30,340 bases of DNA from Lachnospiraceae bacterium (GTDB lineage: Bacteria > Bacillota_A > Clostridia > Lachnospirales > Lachnospiraceae): assembly GCA_024699595.1 (NCBI GenBank), contig JAILPG010000274.1, forward strand, positions 1-30,340. Direction: 5' to 3'. Below the pieces are notes generated by a model. That model was given only the letters and a program-made list of their open reading frames with translations. It had not been told where the DNA came from and ran no database searches. Made by a program: the position numbers and the translations under genes. Below are positions 8,009 to 15,439 of this stretch, piece after piece (the first letter of the stretch is position 1; every line of letters starts with the position of its first letter).

Positions 8009-9709
8009 TTACTGCGGTATGGCATCAGCGGGCGATATATCGGCGGCAGGCACGGCCTCCGGCATTACCGAAGCGGATGCTGCAAGAGCCTGAAGCTGCG
8101 CGATAGTGGCCTTTACGGTATCTATGCTTCCGGTTGCTATCGCAGCCTGTATCGCCTGTGTTATCGCCGGATCATCGGCCTTGGTTCCCACCGTGGCCGT
8201 TCTCGGAACCATCTTGTAATTACTCTTGTTGATCTGGGTTCTTTCCGTCTCCACTCCGTCAACTTTGACAATCTTCCAGAGCTCGCCGACATAGCCGGTA
8301 TGAGCAGACTGCGTGGATATCGATCCGACAGGAAGGGAGCTGTCGGCAACTATGTTTTCACCCTCAGCCTCTGTTTTGCTGATCTCAACGCTTTCAAACT
8401 CGACTGTCCTGTTAGCGGGACGATCCTCTATTCCGTATATGTTGAACACGATCTCCTTGTCGGCTGTTGTATAGCCTTCTATATAGATCGGGGAACTCTT
8501 TGTGTTCGTGAACTTGAAATCCTTGCTGGTGCCCGCGATAGCTGCATCCGATGACAGCTTTACATAGGTGACTATCATCGAATGGTTGTATCTCTCATCC
8601 ACCTGCAGCTCCGCTCTTAATACAGCATTATAGAGCGTGGAACTTACCTGACATATACCGCCTCCGAGACTCTCCACGACTATTCCGTTTAAGTAGGAGC
8701 CTGCAAGGAAGTATCCGTTTTCCTCCGTAAATGGACTAACGGTCTGATACATCGAAAACTGCTCTCCGGGATATAACAGGGTACCGTTTACAAGATTGGT
8801 TCCGTTTCTGACATTTCCGGACCGGTCGGAACCGGAACTTGAAAAGCTGGTGCTGAAGCTTCCGAGAATATCAGTCATATTTGCAAAGTCTTCAACCGTC
8901 CCCTTGGGTGTTTCTACATCAACCACAAGATTGACTGTCCTCGGCTCACCCTTCCAGTCTGACATATCCTTCATTATCGCATTGATGGAGCCTTCCACGT
9001 CTATGATGATCCCGGTCTGGCCTTCCTCGGTGATCACAAACTTTCCGTCCTGTCTCTTAACCCTCGGATTTACGGGCTTTACATTGCATTCTGCCGCGAT
9101 CTCTTCGAGAATGACCCTGATCTTTTCCCTGTCATAGGTAAGCTTTATGTCATATACCTTTTCATCATGGGCAAGATCCTTGATCTCCTTGTATCTTGAC
9201 ACCAGGTTTCCGGACTTTCCGAGACCCATAGCATCCTCTACGATATCCGTATTTGCCCAGGACACGCCAAGATCGCCTGCGGTCACGATCTTTGAATAAT
9301 CATTGATCCCCGTAAGCGTGATCTGTCTGGTGCGAAGCGATGATATATAGCCTGCTATCGCTGTCTCAGCCTGAGCATATCCTAATCCGCTCAGATCGAC
9401 GTCATCTGCATATACATGGTCTACGATCTGACCGGACATATTTATGTTCATAGTGGAATTGGGATTAACCGGATCCGGAGCAACCGTATTGTAGCTTGTT
9501 CCGAGAGAATCAGTTCCTGTAGTTACGGAAGGAGCGGTTGTTACCGTAGGCGTAGCACTTACCGCAGGAGTGGTGCTTTCATCACTTATCCCTATCCCGG
9601 CGCCTCCTATCTTAATGTCGATGTTTCCGGCATATACCGTACCCGCATTAAGAGACACAACTGTAAGAGCAGACAATATCACGGTAAAAACTCTTTTATA
9701 TGCTGACAT
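8009..9709 (-). CDS. Secreted VanW-family protein with PG-binding and G5-like regions
   Basis: Cell-surface protein of about 566 residues. From the ATG at 9709, preceded by GGAAGG about 10 nt upstream, the protein begins with a signal peptide MSAYKRVFTVILSALTVVSL ending near AYAG. A Ser/Thr/Pro-rich stretch (about 40-75) follows, then a probable peptidoglycan-binding type 4 domain (from VDLSGLGYAQAETAI) and the VanW domain with FSMYQTVSPFTEENGYF, ESLGGGICQVSSTLYNAVL and RYNHSMIV. A G5-like segment (RTVEFESVEISKT) and an Ala-rich tail complete it. VanW domains are common in Gram-positive wall proteins and their chemistry is not settled; the conserved Cys in GGGICQVSS suggests a transpeptidase-like site. 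An ATG at 9736 is also in frame but would bury the signal peptide. It is the first gene of the minus-strand group running to trmL. Confidence 0.88.
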   Translation of the reverse strand: MSAYKRVFTVILSALTVVSLNAGTVYAGNIDIKIGGAGIGISDESTTPAVSATPTVTTAPSVTTGTDSLGTSYNTVAPDPVNPNSTMNINMSGQIVDHVYADDVDLSGLGYAQAETAIAGYISSLRTRQITLTGINDYSKIVTAGDLGVSWANTDIVEDAMGLGKSGNLVSRYKEIKDLAHDEKVYDIKLTYDREKIRVILEEIAAECNVKPVNPRVKRQDGKFVITEEGQTGIIIDVEGSINAIMKDMSDWKGEPRTVNLVVDVETPKGTVEDFANMTDILGSFSTSFSSSGSDRSGNVRNGTNLVNGTLLYPGEQFSMYQTVSPFTEENGYFLAGSYLNGIVVESLGGGICQVSSTLYNAVLRAELQVDERYNHSMIVTYVKLSSDAAIAGTSKDFKFTNTKSSPIYIEGYTTADKEIVFNIYGIEDRPANRTVEFESVEISKTEAEGENIVADSSLPVGSISTQSAHTGYVGELWKIVKVDGVETERTQINKSNYKMVPRTATVGTKADDPAITQAIQAAIATGSIDTVKATIAQLQALAASASVMPEAVPAADISPADAIPQ

Positions 9710-9863
9710 GACCCCACGTCCTTCCTTATCCGGCATATGGTCTTAACGTATGCATGATACAGCGGAGCGTTCACACAACCCGACAACCATCTGGAAATAA
9801 GCGCAACTTCCGATAAGATATACCACATGTAGGTGTAAAATGGTACTTATGACCACAACATAG

Positions 9864-9872
9864 AGTATACCA
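9864..9872 (-). promoter_or_regulatory. Candidate extended -10 promoter for vanW
   Basis: On the minus strand the region reads TGGTATACT (9872 to 9864), an extended -10 element. No good -35 box lies upstream; the dyad at 9886-9900 occupies that position. It would give a leader of about 150 nt for vanW. Confidence 0.35.
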
Positions 9873-9878
9873 CCTAAA

Positions 9879-9907
9879 TTGACACAATACCATAGGTATT
9901 ATAGAAT
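9879..9907 (+). promoter_or_regulatory. Sigma-A promoter for the 10030 gene
   Basis: A consensus TTGACA (9879-9884), a 17-nt spacer and TAGAAT (9902-9907). Transcription should start near 9914, giving a leader of about 116 nt whose first 85 nt are antisense to the microprotein gene on the minus strand. Confidence 0.65.
9886..9900. promoter_or_regulatory. Perfect dyad inside overlapping divergent promoters (candidate operator)
   Basis: AATACC (9886-9891), ATA, GGTATT (9895-9900) is a perfect 15-bp dyad. It fills most of the spacer of the plus-strand promoter and lies where the -35 of the minus-strand extended -10 promoter would be. A protein bound here could affect both. On the minus strand it also overlaps the end of the microprotein gene. 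Confidence 0.45.
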
Positions 9908-10000
9908 TGATAAAAGAGCGGGGATCACCATGGCGATCACAAGTATCACAACTATGACCGCAGAAATGATCTTTTTTGTTTTACTGCTGTTAAAATTCAT
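9899..10000 (-). CDS. 33-residue single-pass membrane microprotein
   Basis: Short gene encoding 33 residues starting MNFNSSKTKKIISAV and ending ALLSIL. A short basic N-terminus (three lysines) precedes about 22 uninterrupted hydrophobic residues, the pattern of a small membrane protein with the N-terminus in the cytoplasm. Upstream, AGAGG sits 7 nt before the ATG, an excellent ribosome binding site. Its start is 29 nt from the start of the divergent gene at 10030, and the two ribosome binding sites face away from each other within that space. I do not recognise a named family. No promoter can fit in the 29-nt space, so its own would have to lie inside the 10030 gene. Function unknown. Confidence 0.65.
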   Translation of the reverse strand: MNFNSSKTKKIISAVIVVILVIAMVIPALLSIL

Positions 10001-10029
10001 ATCGACACCTCTTTCGAAAGGAATTATAT

Positions 10030-10650
10030 ATGTTTTTTCCCATTTTTACAACCGTTCTGATAGTGTTCGGACTCTTCTCAATATATATGAAGAGTTCCTA
10101 TAAAAATATCAGAAACCAGGGTGAAGATATATGGAAAAGGGAGCTTGAAGCCAACAAAGTCAGGAGACAGCCTTTGGACGACGTAAAGGTTTTCAAACCG
10201 GATCTTTCAAAGCTTCCTATAGATGAAGACACAGACGACGAAGATATAAAAGACTACCAGAACAGGCTGTCTGCCATGAAAGACAGGACAATGTCAAATC
10301 TTTCGGCATATTCAAATACCGATCTTAAGATGAAATACGGTCCGGCAAACCTCGAGCTGCTCACCGAATATGACCAGAATTTTCTGGAACTTGTAAGGCT
10401 TTTGTATCAGTGGGCTCATTACATGCATGACAAGGGTGAGACCGAAAAATGTATACAGATACTTGAATACGGGGTCATGATCCATACAGACGTAAAAGCC
10501 CATTATAAGCTTCTTGCGGATATATATGCCGCTGACTTTAATTTTGAAGCAATAAAAAGGATCACCGAAGAAGCCAAAAAAATAGAGTCCCCGACAAGAG
10601 ACTCCATAGTTGAAATGCTTGAAAGCACTGATTATTTCCGGCCTGCTTAA
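10030..10650 (+). CDS. Membrane-anchored protein with a C-terminal helical-repeat (TPR-like) region
   Basis: Protein of 206 residues that I do not recognise by name. Residues 1-20 form one hydrophobic segment (FPIFTTVLIVFGLFSIYM), probably an uncleaved anchor. A charged, acidic linker follows (about 25-85), including DEDTDDEDIKDY. The C-terminal half (about 105-205) is helical, with YQWAHYMHDKGETEKCIQIL and AHYKLLADIYAADFNFEAI, whose Ala/Gly/Tyr spacing resembles tetratricopeptide helix pairs, suggesting a protein-binding role on the cytoplasmic face. AAAGGA 8 nt upstream supports the start. It has its own promoter at 9879-9907 and converges on nth with only 29 nt between the stops and no clear terminator. 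Confidence 0.8.
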   Translation: MFFPIFTTVLIVFGLFSIYMKSSYKNIRNQGEDIWKRELEANKVRRQPLDDVKVFKPDLSKLPIDEDTDDEDIKDYQNRLSAMKDRTMSNLSAYSNTDLKMKYGPANLELLTEYDQNFLELVRLLYQWAHYMHDKGETEKCIQILEYGVMIHTDVKAHYKLLADIYAADFNFEAIKRITEEAKKIESPTRDSIVEMLESTDYFRPA

Positions 10651-10679
10651 ACCATACTTTACTCTGATACGCACATATC

Positions 10680-11309
10680 CTAACCGTTATATTCCCTGCA
10701 GTATTTTGTCAGCCTGCATCTTTCACATTCCGGTCTTTGCGCTTTGCAGATATCCCTTCCGAAGGTGATGATCTGAATGTTATATAAGATCCAGTGATCC
10801 TTTGGAAGCACCTTCATCAGATCCATCTCGATCTTTTCAGGGTCCGTTTCATCCGTAAGAGACAGTCTGTGAGAGATCCTCTTAACATGAGTATCCACGA
10901 CCACGCTCGGTATTCCGAATATATTGCCCCTTATGACATTTGCGGTCTTTCTGCCGACTCCGTCAAGGGAGGTCAGCTCATCGATATCCGAAGGCACCTC
11001 GTCGTTAAACTCATAATGCAGCTTTTTGCAGCATCCGATGATATTCTTCGCCTTGTTGTGATAGAAGCCCGTGGATCTGATATCCTGTTCAAGCTCAGAA
11101 AGATCGGCATTTGCAAAAGCTTCTATCGAAGTATATTTCTTAAAAAGATCCTTCGTGACTATATTTACTCTTGCATCGGTGCACTGGGCGCTTAGGATCG
11201 TTGCGATCAGAAGCTGCCAGGCATTTTCGAATTCAAGGTAACACTTGTATTCCACAGAATACTGCTCATCAAGGATCTTTAATATCTCTTTAGTCCTTCG
11301 TGCTGCCAC
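10680..11309 (-). CDS. nth: Endonuclease III (DNA glycosylase/AP lyase)
   Basis: Base-excision repair enzyme of 209 residues that removes oxidised pyrimidines and cleaves abasic sites. The helix-hairpin-helix DGVGRKTANVIRG carries catalytic Lys121; Asp139 lies in VVDTHVKRISHRL. Four cysteines (188, 195, 198, 204), spaced C-x6-C-x2-C-x5-C, form the C-terminal 4Fe-4S site. I chose the GTG at 11309, with GGAGGAG about 10 nt upstream and family-like AARRTKEIL after it. An ATG at 11405 is in frame but adds 32 residues that are only the sufU coding region read in another frame. The gene overlaps the end of sufU by 20 nt, so it belongs to the suf operon and is made together with the machinery that can load its cluster. 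Confidence 0.93.
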   Translation of the reverse strand: MAARRTKEILKILDEQYSVEYKCYLEFENAWQLLIATILSAQCTDARVNIVTKDLFKKYTSIEAFANADLSELEQDIRSTGFYHNKAKNIIGCCKKLHYEFNDEVPSDIDELTSLDGVGRKTANVIRGNIFGIPSVVVDTHVKRISHRLSLTDETDPEKIEMDLMKVLPKDHWILYNIQIITFGRDICKAQRPECERCRLTKYCREYNG

Positions 11310-11730
11310 CTGTAAGCATCTCCTCCATTGTGTGCCATGAGAGCACCGCACATTTGACTCTGGCCGGCATATGTGAAATATCCTTAAGCACGCCTGCCTC
11401 GTCAAGCTCCTCTATATCCTCTTGACTTGCCGTTCCCTTGATCATGCCCATGAAGCGGTCAAACAGCTCCATGGCTCTTTCCCTGCTCTCCCCTATTATA
11501 AGATCAAGCATCATATCGGCTGAGGCCTGGGAGATCGCACATCCGCTTCCCGTAAAACCGCCATCCTCTATTATGCCTTCATCATTGACCCGTAACGACA
11601 GGACGATATCATCTCCGCAGGAGGGATTCTTTCCCTCAAGCGTCATCGTAGGTGAATCTATATCTCTCTTGTTTAAGGGTCTTAAATTGTGCTCATTAAG
11701 TATCTCACCGTATATCGTACTAAGACTCAA
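11290..11730 (-). CDS. sufU: SufU-type Fe-S cluster assembly protein
   Basis: SufU/IscU-fold protein of 146 residues. The metal-ligand residues of SufU are present: Cys38 and Asp40 in NPSCGDD, Cys64 in GSGCAISQAS and Cys127 in RVKCAVL. The insertion typical of SufU rather than IscU is present between the second and third cysteines (about 75-120, including FDRFMGMIKG). In Gram-positive bacteria SufU is a zinc-dependent sulfur acceptor that activates SufS; a scaffold role is the older view. It overlaps sufS by 11 nt upstream and nth by 20 nt downstream. Confidence 0.94.
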   Translation of the reverse strand: MSLSTIYGEILNEHNLRPLNKRDIDSPTMTLEGKNPSCGDDIVLSLRVNDEGIIEDGGFTGSGCAISQASADMMLDLIIGESRERAMELFDRFMGMIKGTASQEDIEELDEAGVLKDISHMPARVKCAVLSWHTMEEMLTGGSTKD

Positions 11731-12937
11731 GGCCTAACCACCTCCTGATACCTGCAAGCTTCTCAAGAAATATCCTCACATCCTCCTCATCATTGTACAG
11801 ATACAGGCTCGCTCTTGCAGTGGACTGAACGCCGAGATATCTCATAAGCGGTTCTGCACAGTGATGTCCGGCTCTTATGTCCACTCCGTCCGCATCAAGG
11901 ATGGAGGAAATGTCATGAGGATGCACCCCGTCCATTGTAAAGGATACTATCCCGTTATGCCTGTAGGGATCGTCCGCACCCTGGATATGTATGTAAGGAA
12001 GCTTTTTAAGTCCCTCAAAGATCATCTCGGTCAGATGATCTTCGGTCTTTCTTATCTTTTCATAACTAACGTTATTTAAATATTCTATAGCTGCCTTCAG
12101 CCCGTATGCTCCGGCTGCATTCACGGTTCCGGCCTCGAATTTGTGGGGAATGCCGGCATAGGTGACCGAATCCAGAGAAACAGACTCTATCATCTCTCCT
12201 CCCCTAAGGAACGGATCCATTTTTTCAAGCAGCTCTTTCTTCCCGTACAGCACGCCGATCCCCATCGGTGCCATCAGCTTGTGCCCCGAGAAGGCCAGAA
12301 AATCCACGTCAAGGGCTCTCACATCCACCTTCATATGGGGAACGGACTGGGCTCCGTCAAGCACAACCACTGCCCCCGCACTGTGGGCTGCTTTTGTTAT
12401 CTTTTCTATGGGATTTATGCATCCAAGCACATTAGAAACATGTGTTATTGCAACTATCTTTGTCCTGTCCGTGATCTTTTTTGATATCTCGTCATCCGTG
12501 ATGGTTCCGTCGGGACAGGGCTCTATATATCTGATCTTTGCCCCGGTCTTTTTTGCAACCATCTGCCAGGGGAGCATGTTTGAATGATGCTCCATGACAG
12601 TAGTCACTATCTCATCATCTGCTCCGACACTGTTAAGTCCATAACTGTATGCCACGAGGTTAAGGGACTCGGTCGCATTTCTTGTAAACACGATCTCCGA
12701 AGAGGAGCCTGCATTAATGAAGCCTGCAACTGTCTCTCTCGACTCCTCATAAGCATCTGTAGCCCTTATGGACAGATCATACAGTCCTCTTAAGGGATTT
12801 GCGTTCATCGTCTTATAGAACGTGCTCACTGCATCGATCACGGTCTGTGGTCTCTGCGCGGTCGCGGCCGAATCAAGATACACGCAGGGCGAATTGTCAA
12901 ATATCGGGAAATCCTTCTTTACCGGGTTAACGCTCAT
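11720..12937 (-). CDS. sufS: Cysteine desulfurase SufS (group II)
   Basis: PLP enzyme of 405 residues that strips sulfur from L-cysteine, leaving alanine. Seen: YLDSAATAQRP near the N-terminus, FTRNATESLNLVAYSYG, EHHSNMLPWQ, the cofactor Asp/Gln in VLDGAQSVPH, the Schiff-base Lys220 in AFSGHKLMAPMGIGVLYG, and catalytic Cys360 in IRAGHHCAEPLM. The short active-site loop around the Cys is the group II (SufS/CsdA) pattern. It overlaps sufD upstream and sufU downstream by 11 nt each, so persulfide donor and acceptor are translationally linked. Confidence 0.96.
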   Translation of the reverse strand: MSVNPVKKDFPIFDNSPCVYLDSAATAQRPQTVIDAVSTFYKTMNANPLRGLYDLSIRATDAYEESRETVAGFINAGSSSEIVFTRNATESLNLVAYSYGLNSVGADDEIVTTVMEHHSNMLPWQMVAKKTGAKIRYIEPCPDGTITDDEISKKITDRTKIVAITHVSNVLGCINPIEKITKAAHSAGAVVVLDGAQSVPHMKVDVRALDVDFLAFSGHKLMAPMGIGVLYGKKELLEKMDPFLRGGEMIESVSLDSVTYAGIPHKFEAGTVNAAGAYGLKAAIEYLNNVSYEKIRKTEDHLTEMIFEGLKKLPYIHIQGADDPYRHNGIVSFTMDGVHPHDISSILDADGVDIRAGHHCAEPLMRYLGVQSTARASLYLYNDEEDVRIFLEKLAGIRRWLGLES

Positions 12938-14030
12938 CCCTGAAAGCCTCCTCCATATAATGCTGTATCTTTCCTATGGATTTCTCATCCGTGATCAGAT
13001 TTCTGACCGAATTGAGCTTTCCCTTTGTCATAAGGATCTCGGCTTCGCGCTCAGACAGTCCCCTGCTCTCCATGTAAAACAGCATATCCTTTGAAAGCCT
13101 CCCTATGGTGGCTCCGTGTGCTCCCTCTACATCATCCTCATCGCAGAGAATGACGGGAAGGGTGTTGTTCTTTACAGCCTCAGACAGAAGCAGGGTTTCC
13201 TCGATCTCTTCGCCCTTTGCTCCCTTTGCGCCGTGCTTTAAGTCTATTGTGCCCCTGAAGGTCTTAAAGGCTCTGTCTCTTAAGGCACCCTTGACGGTAA
13301 GCTCGCTTTCCGATCTCTTTCCGCTGTGGCCTATGTACCAGTTCATATCAAGAAACTGATCATCTATGCACAGATATCCCGTATTTCCGGTATACCTGCT
13401 CTTGTATCCCGATAGCTCCACATTCACTCCGACATAGCTCTTTCTGCCGCCAAGGATCATCTGAATCGTGTTTATCTTTCCCTCACTGTCACAGTCGGCA
13501 CCTATATCATCAAAATGCAGATAATTCTTACCCAATAGCTCTATCTTTACGAGGTTGATCGTAGCGTTTTTGCAGGCATGAAGTATGGTCTGCACACCGA
13601 AGAATCCGCTGTCATCCCTCTTTGAGCTGTAATCCATAACAACAGTTATTTCGCTGCCCTCTCCGGCTATTATCACCTGTTTTACGGTCTTTTTATCGCC
13701 GTCTGCCATATTGTAGCTTAGGCATACCGGCTCGGAAACAATGGCATTCTTTTTTGACCTGATCACAAGGATGTCACCGCAGGTTTCATCAAAGAAATCC
13801 GAAGCTTCCTTTCCCATTCCCGTCTTTATGCCTTTTATATCAAGGCCTGCTGCCGCATCACAGCCTCCGCACTCCTCGCAGCCGCTGTTTCCTATTATGA
13901 CTCCGTTCGGGATATTATGTATGATACCCGTACCGCGTCCGTTAATCTCAATGCTTTCCTTTATCTCTGCCTCATTAAGCTTTAAGAAATTCCAGGTCCG
14001 TACAGGCAGATTGTTTACCTTCATGTCCAT
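12927..14030 (-). CDS. sufD: SufD-like component of the SufBCD scaffold
   Basis: SufBD-superfamily protein of 367 residues, shorter and more divergent than SufB. The beta-helix core is visible as repeated short strands (about 120-260), and the C-terminal helices contain GAKGAKGEEIEETLLLSEA, EDDVEGAHGATIGRLSKDMLFYMESRGLSEREAEILM, the family signature around the conserved His that joins SufB in cluster assembly. Position directly after sufB and before sufS fits SufD. The ATG overlaps the sufB stop by one base (TGATG), and AAAGGAG lies 11 nt upstream. An oddity is a Cys pair in CEECGGCDAA near residue 57, which is not a standard SufD feature. Confidence 0.9.
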   Translation of the reverse strand: MDMKVNNLPVRTWNFLKLNEAEIKESIEINGRGTGIIHNIPNGVIIGNSGCEECGGCDAAAGLDIKGIKTGMGKEASDFFDETCGDILVIRSKKNAIVSEPVCLSYNMADGDKKTVKQVIIAGEGSEITVVMDYSSKRDDSGFFGVQTILHACKNATINLVKIELLGKNYLHFDDIGADCDSEGKINTIQMILGGRKSYVGVNVELSGYKSRYTGNTGYLCIDDQFLDMNWYIGHSGKRSESELTVKGALRDRAFKTFRGTIDLKHGAKGAKGEEIEETLLLSEAVKNNTLPVILCDEDDVEGAHGATIGRLSKDMLFYMESRGLSEREAEILMTKGKLNSVRNLITDEKSIGKIQHYMEEAFRDER

Positions 14031-15439
14031 CAGCCTATGGCTCCTTTCATCTCAAGCTGTATGAGATTATTCATCTCAACCGCGTATTCAAGAGGAAGCT
14101 CCTTGGAAACCGGATCCGCAAATCCGCTCACTATCATTGCTTTTGCATCCTCCTCGGATATACCCCTGCTCATCAGATAGAATATTGCATCATCGCTTAT
14201 CCTGCCTATCTTGGCTTCGTGTCCGATATCAGCCCTGTCCGTCCTTATATCCATCGCAGGTATGGTGTCAGATCTTGATATGTTATCAAGCATAAGAGAT
14301 GAGCAGGATACCGAAGCCTTGGAATCAAGCGCATCCGGCATTATCTGTATGGAGCTTCTGTAGGTGCTTACACCGCCTGCTTTGGAAATGGATTTGGTAT
14401 TTATAAAAGATGAGGTTCTCTTTCCCAGATGTATCATCTTTGCGCCGGTATCAAGATTCTGTCCGCTTCCCGCAAAGGTGATCCCCGTAAATTCCGCGTG
14501 TGAATCATCCCCTTTTAGGATGCTAGAAGGATACAGATAGGAAACATGCGAACCAAACGATCCGGATATCCATTCTATGGTACCGCCCTCTTCACAGATC
14601 GCTCTCTTTGTGTTTAAGTTGTACATGTTCCTCGACCAGTTTTCTATCGTGGAATACCTTAACCTCGCATTTTTTCCGATATAGAGCTCCACGCAGCCTG
14701 CATGCAGGTTTGCAACATTATACTTCGGTGCCGAACAGCCCTCTATGAAATGAAGATCCGCTCCCTCCGAAACAATGATCAGGGTATGCTCAAACTGCCC
14801 CGCTCCCGCAGCATTTAACCTGAAATAGGACTGAAGCGGGATATCCACCTTAACATGAGGCGGCACGTACACAAATGATCCGCCCGACCAGACTGCACCG
14901 TGAAGGGCTGCAAACTTATGGTCAGTCGGAGGCACCAGCTTCATAAAGTGATCCTTAACCATCTGCTCATACTGCCCGGTGAGCGCACTCTCCATATCGG
15001 TATATACGACTCCGAGATCGCTTACCTCGCTCTTTACATTATGATATACAAGCTCACTGTCATACTGCGCACCCACGCCCGCAAGGCTCTTTTTTTCCGC
15101 ATCGGGAATACCAAGTCTTTCAAAGGTGTTCTTGATGTCATCGGGAACCTCATCCCAGCTTGCACTCATCCCGGTGTTTGGCCTTACATAGGTCACTATA
15201 TCATCCATGTTGAGTCCGCTTATATCCGGACCCCAGTCGGGGACATTTAGCTTATTGTATATATCAAGAGATCTGAGCCTGAACTCTCTCATCCAGTCCG
15301 GATCATGCTTTTCCTCTGATATCTGCTTGACGATATCCTCCGTAAGACCCTCTTTTACCTTGAATGAGTCCTCATCGGAGTATCTGAAATCGTATATGCT
15401 CCTGTCTATATCATTTACTTCGGTTCTCTCTCTGCTCAT
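14030..15439 (-). CDS. sufB: SufB, Fe-S cluster scaffold subunit
   Basis: SufB of 469 residues, normal length. Diagnostic stretches include VPPTDHKFAALHGAVWSGGSFVYVPPHVKV, here split only by reading, plus IEGCSAPKYNVANLHAGCVEL (with the conserved Cys of the scaffold), RYSTIENWSRNMYNLNTKRA and the C-terminal DRADIGHEAKIGRISDDAIF with the conserved His. SufB with SufC and SufD forms the complex on which clusters are built. The start codon overlaps the sufC stop (ATGA), so translation is coupled. Confidence 0.96.
   Translation of the reverse strand: MSRERTEVNDIDRSIYDFRYSDEDSFKVKEGLTEDIVKQISEEKHDPDWMREFRLRSLDIYNKLNVPDWGPDISGLNMDDIVTYVRPNTGMSASWDEVPDDIKNTFERLGIPDAEKKSLAGVGAQYDSELVYHNVKSEVSDLGVVYTDMESALTGQYEQMVKDHFMKLVPPTDHKFAALHGAVWSGGSFVYVPPHVKVDIPLQSYFRLNAAGAGQFEHTLIIVSEGADLHFIEGCSAPKYNVANLHAGCVELYIGKNARLRYSTIENWSRNMYNLNTKRAICEEGGTIEWISGSFGSHVSYLYPSSILKGDDSHAEFTGITFAGSGQNLDTGAKMIHLGKRTSSFINTKSISKAGGVSTYRSSIQIMPDALDSKASVSCSSLMLDNISRSDTIPAMDIRTDRADIGHEAKIGRISDDAIFYLMSRGISEEDAKAMIVSGFADPVSKELPLEYAVEMNNLIQLEMKGAIG

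Noticed and set aside
7179..8093. Plus-strand open frame of 304 codons opposite the AIRS and vanW genes.
   Set aside because: Antisense shadow of a well-supported AIRS gene; Ser/Ile/Pro-rich with no family-like motif.
9879..10103. Plus-strand frame of 74 codons overlapping the microprotein and the start of the 10030 gene.
   Set aside because: Its start is at the -35 box of the plus-strand promoter, so it would not be on the mRNA in full; the frames at 9899-10000 (minus) and 10030 (plus) have clear ribosome binding sites and it does not.
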